Notes under the pieces: model-generated
Told to the model about the DNA's origin: nothing
Databases searched by the model: none
Seen by the model: only the letters and a program-made list of their open reading frames with translations
NCBI GenBank assembly: GCA_010672785.1
Contig: JAAHFX010000004.1
Location: 276,384 to 340,383, forward strand
Reading direction: 5' to 3'
DNA length: 64,000 nucleotides
From: Sphaerospermopsis sp. SIO1G1
GTDB lineage: Bacteria > Cyanobacteriota > Cyanobacteriia > Cyanobacteriales > Nostocaceae
Program-made: the position numbers and the translations under genes
Part shown: in pieces, positions 27,032 to 35,460 of the stretch
Layout: every line of letters begins with the position of its first letter
Numbering within the stretch: position 1 is the stretch's first letter

Positions 27032-27194
27032 TAGTTGATTAATTAGTTAAAGTCTAACTATTGAATATTAATTATTGATACCAATTCTGTATAAATATGG
27101 GTCAAATTTATTGAATTAACCGCAGAGGCGCAGAGAGCGCAGAGGAGAAGAATATGATTTGTACAATTGGGTACGGCCTCATCAAGAAATGGTA

Positions 27195-27305
27195 AGTACC
27201 TAAGCAAAATTAATTAAACATTTTCGGAACAAGCAAAAATCTCTGTAGCTCTTACCCGTTCCCTATTCCCTATTCCCTATTCCCTGTTCCCTATTCCCTG
27301 TTCCC
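27195..27305. repeat. Truncated family B element plus TTCCCTA/TTCCCTG heptamers
   Basis: AGTACCTAAGCAAAATTAATT at the left matches the family B end, followed by seven or so ATTCCCT/GTTCCCT heptamers. No right end is found. It fills the central part of the 427-base spacer before the antiporter gene. GAGGCGCAGAGAGCGCAGAG at 27124-27143 is another common spacer repeat. Confidence 0.55.
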
Positions 27306-27458
27306 CTATCCCAATTTACACTGAGGACATATATCACGTTGGGATTATGAGTATATTGAATAACTTATCTTTCCTGTTAGAACTACCAATATATAAAAAG
27401 CTATGAAATAGTTGCGATAAAAGAGTACAAATAATATAGAAGGATATTCACAGAACCA

Positions 27459-28880
27459 ATGCAGTTTTTGAGCGCAATCTATTTTAATGTACCCTTGTTG
27501 GCGAGTGCCACTGAATCGGCAGAATCCGCAGACAGTTCAATGGTAGTAGCCGCAGTGTTACTTAGCTTAGTAGTAATTTACTTCGCCAGCAAAATTGGTG
27601 GAGAATTATCGAATAAGGTAGGCTTACCCCCAGTGTTAGGAGAATTAGTAGGGGGTGTGGTAGTCGGTACTTCTGTACTTCACTTATTAGTATTCCCAGA
27701 AGGCGGTACAGACAGTTCCAATTCATTAATCATGACTTTTCTGCAAATGACTGCTGGTTTAACTCCAGAAGCTACACCACAGGTATTTGCAGCCCAATCA
27801 GAAGTTGTGTCTGTGTTAGCAGAATTGGGTGTGATTATCCTGCTATTTGAGATTGGTTTGGAGTCAAATCTGAAAGAATTGATGGAAGTTGGGATTCAAG
27901 CTGTACTCGTCGCTATAGTTGGGGTAGTAGCTCCATTTGCAGCAGGAACAGTTGGTTTGATGACTTTATTTGGTATCAGTGCAGTACCTGCTATTTTTGC
28001 TGGTGCAGCTTTAACTGCTACTAGTATTGGTATTACTTCCAAAGTTCTATCAGAACTCAAATGTTTAAATTCCAAAGAAGGACAGATTATTCTCGGTGCA
28101 GCAGTCATAGATGACGTATTGGGAATCATCGTTTTAGCTGTAGTGGCTAGTTTGGCTAAAGATGGTGCAGTTGATGTTAGTAACGTTATCTATTTAATTA
28201 TAAGTGCCACTGCTTTTCTGATCGGTGCGATTATTTTAGGTAATGTTTTTAATAAAGGTTTTGTGGCGATCGCTGATTTACTCAAAACACGTGGTGGATT
28301 AGTGATACCCGCTTTCGTCTTTGCCTTTATGATGGCTTACTTAGCTGATATTATCAACCTAGAAGCCATTCTTGGCGCTTTTGCAGCAGGTTTAGTTTTA
28401 GAAGAAACTGACAAACGGAAAGAATTGCAACGCCAAGTTCTTCCCATTGCGGATTTGCTAGTGCCTATTTTCTTTGTAGCAGTTGGTGCAAAAACAGATT
28501 TAAGTGTTCTAAACCCCTCAATTCCTAGTAATCGAGAAGGTTTAATCATGGCAATCTTCCTGATAGTAATAGCCATTATTGGTAAGTTAATTACAGGTTT
28601 AGCCGTATTTGGCCAACCTGGTATTAACCGTTTAGCAATTGGTGTGGGTATGATTCCCAGGGGTGAAGTAGGTTTAGTGTTTGCCGGTGTTGGTGCTGCT
28701 AGTGGCGCTCTTTCCAAACCACTGGGGGCAGCAATTATTATGATGGTAATTATCACTACCTTCTTAGCTCCTCCCTTATTGAGATTTGTTTTCCCTCAAT
28801 CACAAACAGCAGAACCAGCTGATTCCTCATTTGCTGTAGGTACAGCAGACAAAAACATCCAAAGCTCAGGAGAGAGTTAA
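27459..28880 (+). CDS. Cation:proton antiporter (CPA2, NhaS3-like)
   Basis: This 473-residue membrane protein with about 12-13 helices belongs to the Na+/H+ exchanger family. Characteristic stretches are KVGLPPVLGELVGGVVVGTS, the ELGVIILLFEIGLESNL segment, AAVIDDVLGIIVLAVVAS with the ion-binding Asp-Asp pair, and GMIPRGEVGLVFAGVG. It resembles the thylakoid NhaS3 of Synechocystis. It has no KTN/TrkA-N domain, so it is not a full Kef protein. Ion choice (Na+ or K+) cannot be read. Confidence 0.92.
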   Translation: MQFLSAIYFNVPLLASATESAESADSSMVVAAVLLSLVVIYFASKIGGELSNKVGLPPVLGELVGGVVVGTSVLHLLVFPEGGTDSSNSLIMTFLQMTAGLTPEATPQVFAAQSEVVSVLAELGVIILLFEIGLESNLKELMEVGIQAVLVAIVGVVAPFAAGTVGLMTLFGISAVPAIFAGAALTATSIGITSKVLSELKCLNSKEGQIILGAAVIDDVLGIIVLAVVASLAKDGAVDVSNVIYLIISATAFLIGAIILGNVFNKGFVAIADLLKTRGGLVIPAFVFAFMMAYLADIINLEAILGAFAAGLVLEETDKRKELQRQVLPIADLLVPIFFVAVGAKTDLSVLNPSIPSNREGLIMAIFLIVIAIIGKLITGLAVFGQPGINRLAIGVGMIPRGEVGLVFAGVGAASGALSKPLGAAIIMMVIITTFLAPPLLRFVFPQSQTAEPADSSFAVGTADKNIQSSGES

Positions 28881-28970
28881 TCAATAGGATTTATTAATTT
28901 CGTTCCCAGTTGTACTTGTCCATATATTATTATGGGCAAGTATGTTTTGCTTAATCTTGTTTGGTGACTG

Positions 28971-29224
28971 GTAAACAGTAAACAGTAAACAGTAAACAGT
29001 AAACAGTAAACAGTGAACAGTGAACAGTGAACAGTGAACAGTGAACAGTGAACAGTGAACAGTAAACAGTGAATAGCGATAACTGATAACTGATAACTGA
29101 TAACTGATAACTGATAACTGATAACTGACAACTGATAACTGATAACTGACAACTGATAACTGATAACTGATAACTGATAACTGATAACTGATAACTGATA
29201 ACTGATAACTGATAACTGATAACA
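28971..29224. repeat. Large double STRR array
   Basis: About 13 CAGTAAA/CAGTGAA heptamers (28974-29068) switch to about 21 AACTGAT/AACTGAC heptamers (29080-29223). Because seven is not a multiple of three, both strands give artefactual ORFs with seven-residue periods. The array lies after the antiporter gene. Confidence 0.92.
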
Positions 29225-29859
29225 GTGGAAACTTATCTTTTGCATTTACCGTCACCGCTGATAGGTAATTTCTCAAGGTGTTTAGAGGTAATCTAATTTT
29301 TTTCGTGATGACAGGGAACTATTTTTCTACGGAAAATGTCCTCATACACCAATCAATGTATCAATATTCTTAAATTAATTAGGGAATTGCATCCACTAAA
29401 TCGAACACTGTCACTGATAGTAGTGGGTAAGCTGTAGTGGATTAAAAATGCACAAAAACAAAAGCAATTCAAACATATATGGATCTAGAAAATTTCTTCT
29501 TAAGTTTCGCTACATCTGGATGAGATGAAAAATAACTTATGACCACAGATGCAAATTTCATAAGCTTTCCAGATGCTATGACTGCCAAAAACATCTAAAA
29601 TCTAAAAATTCCAAATAATGGAGGATTAACAACGGGGAAATAAATCAAAAAGTAACTGACTACTCAATAATTAATAGTAAAGTCAAATTTTAATAATAAC
29701 TCTTAAACCATAATAATAACATGAGAGTGACAAAGATTAACAGAAAAACTAAAATCTAGAAATGGAAATTATTATAACTAAAGCCATAGTACAGACCTGT
29801 CAAAACTTTGAAATCGAGATACCCATCAGTTTTATAAATTCATCTCAGGAGAAATAACT
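29225..29859. other. Leader region of amiC without genes
   Basis: These 635 bases between the STRR array and amiC contain no ORF of note. An ATCTAAAATCTAAAAATT heptamer-like run sits at 29595-29612. CTCAGGAG at 29846-29853 is the amiC ribosome binding site. I find no recognisable second amidase remnant here. Confidence 0.5.
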
Positions 29860-31761
29860 TTGAAACTACAATATCTACTACCTACTACTTTTACAACAGC
29901 CCTCTTACTATCTTCCCCTGCATTAGCCGCCGATTTTCAATCTTGGCGATTTGACAGAAGTCAAAACCAGTTGGAATTTAGGACTTCAGGTGCTGTACAA
30001 CCACAAGCACAACTTATTTTCAACCCTACAAGATTAGTAATTGATTTACCTAACACCAGACTTGGGCGATCGCGATCCAGTCAAGCTGTTGGTGGAGGTA
30101 TTCGTGAAATCCGGGTTGGTCAATTTAACCAAGATACGACCAGAATTGTTGTAGAACTGAATCAGGGTTATACCCTTGACCCTACTCAAGTTAAATTTGT
30201 ACCAAAAAGTCCTAGGCTCTGGACTGTGAAAATACCAAAAGTACAGCGGGAAAGAATCAGTAATAACAACACTACCATAAATAATAATAACAGAAATAAC
30301 CGTAATAACACTAACAACAATTATAATTTAGCGACAATAGATTCCCAGCCTAAACCTGAGTTTTCCGACTCTGTTAAAATTCCTGCTGGTGTAACACAAA
30401 TTCAAAAATTACAAACAACTGGAGATGGGTTTTTTCTGCGTACCAGTGGTGGTAAACCTGATGTCAAAGTTAATCGTAGTCAAGATGGTACTACTATCTT
30501 TGTAGATGTTGCTGATGCTATTCTTTCACAGCAATTAATGCAGAAAAATCTACCTGTCAATAAACATGGTGTTAATCGTATAGAATTCACTCAACTGCGA
30601 ACTCAACCTAACAGAGTACGTTTGACATTGAGGGTAAATAAAAATAGTCCTGATTGGAATGTTCGCTCTAGTAGTATTGGGGGCCTAGTTCTATTACCGA
30701 GTAAGGGAGTAGTACGCTTACCTAGCAGCAATAATTCACCAAGGCCTGTCCCTTCTCCTTCTCAACCAATTGTGAACAACGCTCCTGCTACAATTGAGGC
30801 TGTAGAAATAGCAGGTAATGGCAAACAACTATTAATTAGAGCTAATCAAACTCTCTCTGCTACAGGTGGTTGGGATAGAACCACAGGGCTTTATCGTATT
30901 GTTGTTCCTAATGCTAAACTTGCAACCAAAGTAACAGGGCCATCTTTTAATGCAGCTAGTCCTATACTGCGGGTACGTTTACAATCTCAATCCCCCAATT
31001 CTGTAGTTATTTTTGTCCAACCAGCTACAGGAGTCAGAATTGGAGAAATAAACCAAATTAGTAACCAGCTAATAGCTTTAGAAATACAGCGATATCGTTC
31101 AGCAAGACCGCCAATTGCGTTACCTCCACTATCTTCAAACAGAGGACAATTACCTTCAAGTATTCCCATTCCTACACCCCGCCCCCGCACTCCTGTCACC
31201 ACTCGTAGTCCTCTTCCCAAGGGTAGATTGGTGGTAATTATTGATCCAGGACATGGAGGTAAAGATCCAGGTGCAATAGGAATTAGTAAAGTGCGAGAAA
31301 AGGATATCATTCTACCCATTAGCCTCAGAGTAGCAGAAGTTTTGCAACAAAATGGAGTCCAAGCTGTTCTAACTAGAGACTCTGACTATTTTGTTAGCTT
31401 ACCCGGACGGGTTAAAATGGCAGAACGAGCTAATGCTGATTTATTTGTGAGTATTCATGCTAACTCAGCAGGTCTGAACCGTCCTGAAGTTAGCGGTTTG
31501 GAAACCTATTATTACAACACTGGTTTACGTCTAGCACGTACAGTTCATCGTAAAATTCTTCAAAGAGTAAATGTAAGAGACAGAAAAGTACGTAAAGCTA
31601 GATTCTACGTTCTTAGAAAGAGTTCTATGCCTTCAATTTTAGTAGAGACTGGTTTTCTCACTGGTAGAGAAGATATAGCCAAGTTAAAACGTTCATCATA
31701 TAGAAATCAAATGGCTGACGCAATAGCCCAAGGTATCCTTCAATACTTGAGAAATAGATAA
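29860..31761 (+). CDS. amiC: N-acetylmuramoyl-L-alanine amidase with AMIN domains (AmiC type)
   Basis: This 633-residue protein has a signal peptide (residues 1-23, ALA-ADF), an AMIN domain at about 25-125, an Asn-rich linker (NNNNRNNRNN), and a second AMIN-like region (residues 165-280). A Pro-rich linker follows, then the C-terminal Amidase_3 domain from residue 450. Zinc ligands: H in IDPGHGGKDPG, E in VREKDI, H in SIHANSA; catalytic Glu in ILVETGFLTG. TTG start, chosen because AGGAG precedes it at good spacing. AmiC enzymes drill septal peptidoglycan nanopores that carry cell-cell communication in heterocystous cyanobacteria. murI follows. Confidence 0.95.
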   Translation: MKLQYLLPTTFTTALLLSSPALAADFQSWRFDRSQNQLEFRTSGAVQPQAQLIFNPTRLVIDLPNTRLGRSRSSQAVGGGIREIRVGQFNQDTTRIVVELNQGYTLDPTQVKFVPKSPRLWTVKIPKVQRERISNNNTTINNNNRNNRNNTNNNYNLATIDSQPKPEFSDSVKIPAGVTQIQKLQTTGDGFFLRTSGGKPDVKVNRSQDGTTIFVDVADAILSQQLMQKNLPVNKHGVNRIEFTQLRTQPNRVRLTLRVNKNSPDWNVRSSSIGGLVLLPSKGVVRLPSSNNSPRPVPSPSQPIVNNAPATIEAVEIAGNGKQLLIRANQTLSATGGWDRTTGLYRIVVPNAKLATKVTGPSFNAASPILRVRLQSQSPNSVVIFVQPATGVRIGEINQISNQLIALEIQRYRSARPPIALPPLSSNRGQLPSSIPIPTPRPRTPVTTRSPLPKGRLVVIIDPGHGGKDPGAIGISKVREKDIILPISLRVAEVLQQNGVQAVLTRDSDYFVSLPGRVKMAERANADLFVSIHANSAGLNRPEVSGLETYYYNTGLRLARTVHRKILQRVNVRDRKVRKARFYVLRKSSMPSILVETGFLTGREDIAKLKRSSYRNQMADAIAQGILQYLRNR

Positions 31762-31779
31762 GAAGTGCTATAAAAAGTA

Positions 31780-31980
31780 GTTCGTAATTCGTAATTCGTA
31801 ATTCGTAATTCGTAATTCGTAATTCGTAATTCGTAATTCAGGAGACCTACGCTTACGTAATACTCCCTATAGCTAACGCCACGCTACGCTATCGGGAGAG
31901 CTACGCTTACGTAATTATATTTACCTCACCAATCACCAATCACCAATCACCAGTCACCAATCACCAATCACCAATCACTA
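31780..31980. repeat. STRR arrays between amiC and murI
   Basis: GTAATTC heptamers (31780-31838) are followed by a dispersed palindromic piece (CTACGCTTACGTAATACTCC ... GGGAGAGCTACGCTTACGTAA, 31846-31915) and then by CACCAAT heptamers (31927-31980). No ORF. Confidence 0.85.
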
Positions 31981-32063
31981 ATTGTCAAACTTTTGATCCG
32001 CTAGTCAATTCCGGGATTGTCTGCTAAATTCTGTATTTTAAATAGCAAAATCTTTATCAATAT

Positions 32064-32927
32064 TTGCCTGTGTATTCATCTTCTGATTTTCAAGCTAATT
32101 TTACGGCTTTCTCACATCCAGACGCTCAAAGCGCTCCTATTGGAGTTTTTGATAGCGGTGTAGGCGGACTAACGGTATTGCGACAACTCTATAAGCAACT
32201 TCCTAACGAGTCCATTATTTATTTTGGAGATACTGCTCATCTTCCCTATGGTATCCGCTCACAAGATGAGATTTTACAATATGTGAGGGAAATACTGAAC
32301 TGGATGTTACAACAATCAGTGAAAATGGTAGTAATGGCGTGTAATACTAGTTCGGCTTTAGCCTTGGAAATTGTACGTAGAGAATTTGAATTTCCTATTT
32401 TGGGAGTTATTCTCCCAGGAGCGAAGGCCGCAGTACAGCAAGGTAAGCGGATCGGTGTTATTGCTACGCCAGCAACAGCTAAAAGTAATGCCTATCGTCA
32501 AGCTATGATGGAAATTAAATCTGACATAGAAGTCTGGCAGGTGAGTTGCCCAGAATTTGTACCTCTGATAGAACAGAACCGTATTTACGATCCTTACACT
32601 ACAGAGGTTGCTAGGGCTTATCTTGAACCTTTATTGGAACAGAAAATTGATACTTTAATTTATGGATGTACTCACTATCCACTTTTAGCACCTGTTTTGC
32701 GATCTTTGTTACCTTCTCATGTTAATATAGTAGACCCTGCTATTCATGTGGTGTCTGCTTGTCACCAAGAATTAGACCTATTAAATCTCAAAAGTAACCA
32801 CCTACCAATGCCTACTCGCTTTGCTGTCAGCGGTTCGCCTCAGACTTTTACCCAGTCTGGGTTACAGTGGTTAGGTTATACCCCACTGGTAGAACAGGTT
32901 TATATGAGCGATGCTACAGTATTTTAA
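32064..32927 (+). CDS. murI: Glutamate racemase
   Basis: MurI (287 residues) makes D-glutamate for peptidoglycan. It has IGVFDSGVGGLTVLRQL, the catalytic Cys in VVMACNTSSALAL and the second Cys in LIYGCTHYPLL. The start is TTG at 32064 or GTG at 32070; the two differ by two residues and neither has a strong ribosome binding site. Next to amiC, so a cell-wall gene pair. Confidence 0.96.
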   Translation: MPVYSSSDFQANFTAFSHPDAQSAPIGVFDSGVGGLTVLRQLYKQLPNESIIYFGDTAHLPYGIRSQDEILQYVREILNWMLQQSVKMVVMACNTSSALALEIVRREFEFPILGVILPGAKAAVQQGKRIGVIATPATAKSNAYRQAMMEIKSDIEVWQVSCPEFVPLIEQNRIYDPYTTEVARAYLEPLLEQKIDTLIYGCTHYPLLAPVLRSLLPSHVNIVDPAIHVVSACHQELDLLNLKSNHLPMPTRFAVSGSPQTFTQSGLQWLGYTPLVEQVYMSDATVF

Positions 32928-33042
32928 GTGTTTACCCTGCACGTAAATATTTATGAATTTTAGATTTATGATTTTAGATCGTCCCAAATGCCCAATAATG
33001 GGTTTATATTGAGGTTGAATCCAAAATCTAAAATCTAAAATT

Positions 33043-33240
33043 TCACTGACTATTTGCTACTTCTGTCACACTGTTTCTGAGTTCTCTTTCCTCTTGATGC
33101 TGCTGGTTAATTAGAATATTCCCGTGTTTGATTACACCATGTTTACCTGTTCGTTTTGCTAGTGCTAGTAATACGTAAACGGCAAATAAATATCCAGCGG
33201 CTAAAATAAATATCATCATAGACATATCCCCATAAATCAT
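33043..33240 (-). CDS. Small single-pass membrane protein
   Basis: 65 residues from ATG 33240, chosen because AGGTGG precedes it closely; a TTG at 33267 would add nine residues. One transmembrane helix (MMIFILAAGYLFAVYVLLAL) is followed by a basic, polar tail ending in a Glu-rich stretch. Function unknown. It lies between murI and sds in opposite orientation. Confidence 0.5.
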   Translation of the reverse strand: MIYGDMSMMIFILAAGYLFAVYVLLALAKRTGKHGVIKHGNILINQQHQEERELRNSVTEVANSQ

Positions 33241-34347
33241 CTTTCCACCTACTTCGCTTTCAAACAACTAACAAATAACAAACGCAAATAACAGAACTAT
33301 AGCTGATCAAAAATACCTCTGATAGCTACAGAATTGGCTATAGGAAACAACCTAGTAAAGAAACAATTCTCCCTAGTGAAGCATTTTATTATTGAACTTA
33401 CCTTTTGCAGACCATACATCCGACAGCGGTTAAATAGCTATAAAGCAATACAAAACCGCACTCCTCAGTAGTCTACCTGGCCTGCATTGTTTATCCTCAC
33501 ACTAATTAAGTAAGAGCTACACTTATGCTCAACATTAGCTGAAAACGTGTAGAGTCTTTCAAATAAGAGAAAGCACTTCACCAAACCTAATAAGCCGGTT
33601 CACCGCACTGCAAAATTCAGGGATTTTTCCTTTGAATGTCTAGGCGGCTTGTTATTTTAAATTCACTTCCTATGTAAGTAAGTTTACCTACTGGCAGTTT
33701 ACTTTTTTGGTTAGTGAATGTCTGAAAGATTTAAAATTCCTATATCTTAGCGTAGCACAATAAAAGCAGATTTTCAGCTAATTTATGAACTATGCTTAAT
33801 TTTTTTTTTATGTTTACACCCAAGTTTTAGTTATTTGACAGTGTTGGTATTTTGAGATACTCGAAAAAGTAATTTGTAGGTAACACATCAATACCAAGTT
33901 GATACATGAACAAACACAGCACAACACTTGTTAATGTAGTACAAGTATATTTTTATTATACTGATCATACAATACTCTAATTATTTATTTTTATTAAAAA
34001 ATATTTTTTCTGTAAAAATACTTATAATTAAGACTAGTTTAATAAATCGAAAACATTACAGGTCAACGGTTTGAGGAATTTTGACCTTAAAAAAGTGTAA
34101 GCTTTGATGATCTAGGAACTTGAAAATCTTGCATTTGGGTTTGATGGCAAGGAAAAATCACTCCCATCCAACCCTTGAAACAGTTCTCTGTCTCGACGAC
34201 AAGACTTTTACGCCTAACGCCAAGCTCCGCTAACAGCAAACCCTAAGTAGAGAATCACAGATGAAAATTTTGCGCTAGCTATGGTTTATCTTAAAATGAG
34301 TAAAGGATATGTAAACTTTCGTAACTAAAGTCAGAGTCCGCCCATCC
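33241..34347. other. 1.1 kb spacer before sds, no genes seen
   Basis: The spacer is AT-rich with no ORF longer than noise. Near 34190-34245 it has ACGACAAGACTTTT and CTAACGCCAAGCTCCGCTAAC, pieces of dispersed repeats. The length allows a long sds leader or an unrecognised RNA, but I see no structure I can support. Confidence 0.5.
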
Positions 34348-35319
34348 ATGACCCCAGCCACCTCCCTGTTTACCCCTGTGGAAGCAGACCTGCAAATACT
34401 AGCAGATAACCTCACACAGCTAGTTGGTAATCGCCACCCCATCCTCTATGCAGCCGCCGAACATCTATTCGGTGCAGGGGGAAAGCGTATTAGACCCGCC
34501 ATAGTGCTGCTAATATCGCGGGCGACCATGCTAGAAGAAGATATTACGCCTCGTCACCGACGATTGGCAGAAATTACAGAAATGATCCACACAGCCAGCT
34601 TGGTACATGATGATGTAGTGGATGAGTCTAATGTGCGCCGTGGCGTGCCTACGGTTCATAGTTTATTTGGAAATCGCATTGCCGTACTTGCTGGAGATTT
34701 TCTCTTTGCTCAATCTTCCTGGTATCTGGCAAATCTAGATAACTTGGAAGTAGTTAAACTGCTTTCAGAAGTGATCATGGATTTGGCAGCTGGGGAGATT
34801 CAACAGGGGCTAAATCGCTTTGATACAAATCTTTCTACGGAAACTTACCTGAAAAAGAGCTACTACAAAACAGCTTCTCTGATTGCTAATAGTGCCAAAG
34901 CAGCTGGAATATTGAGTGATGCTTCCCCAGAAATAGCTGAAAATATGTACAAATATGGTAAGCATTTAGGGCTGGCATTCCAGATAGTAGATGACATTTT
35001 AGATTTCACTGGTTCTACAGATACTTTGGGTAAGCCAGCTGTATCAGATTTGAAAAGTGGTAATTTAACCGCTCCAGTTCTGTATACACTAAAAGAGCAA
35101 CCTCATTTAGAAGTTCTGATTGAAAGGGAGTTTGCCCAAGAAGGAGACTTAGAGCAAGCTTTGCAGTTTATTTCTGAATGTAAAGGTGTAGAAAAGGCCA
35201 GAGAGTTAGCTGCTCACCATGCAAAATTGGCGACCGATCATGTTGCGACATTAGATCCATCAGAATCACGTCAAGCACTTATTAATATGGCTGATTATGT
35301 ACTGAGTCGGCTTTATTAG
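34348..35319 (+). CDS. sds: Solanesyl diphosphate synthase
   Basis: This trans-prenyltransferase (323 residues) makes the C45 side chain of plastoquinone. It has the first Asp-rich motif LVHDDVVDES, the GGKRIRPAIVLL substrate motif, and the second Asp-rich motif FQIVDDILDFTGS. Small residues before the first Asp motif (TASLVHDD) fit a long-chain product. Length and context (near amiC/murI/hetZ) match the Nostoc sds locus as I recall it. Confidence 0.95.
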   Translation: MTPATSLFTPVEADLQILADNLTQLVGNRHPILYAAAEHLFGAGGKRIRPAIVLLISRATMLEEDITPRHRRLAEITEMIHTASLVHDDVVDESNVRRGVPTVHSLFGNRIAVLAGDFLFAQSSWYLANLDNLEVVKLLSEVIMDLAAGEIQQGLNRFDTNLSTETYLKKSYYKTASLIANSAKAAGILSDASPEIAENMYKYGKHLGLAFQIVDDILDFTGSTDTLGKPAVSDLKSGNLTAPVLYTLKEQPHLEVLIEREFAQEGDLEQALQFISECKGVEKARELAAHHAKLATDHVATLDPSESRQALINMADYVLSRLY

Positions 35320-35460
35320 AGATTGGTGTACTCAAGGAGTATTGGGGTAGATGCAGTTGCCAAAAATCTAACTAATTCTCTCCAATCTCTACCAGACACC
35401 AGTAATGATTAGAACCTCTTCCACCAGTCCGAACCGACCAATTCTTTGGTTATGTTCTGT

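Noticed and set aside
28971..29224. CRISPR array
   Set aside because: The repeats are contiguous heptamers without spacers; no cas genes are in the window.
28877..29276. Two ORFs of 122 and 131 codons with seven-residue repeats (QLSVISY)
   Set aside because: They are translations of the STRR heptamers; a seven-base unit gives a seven-residue period in every frame.
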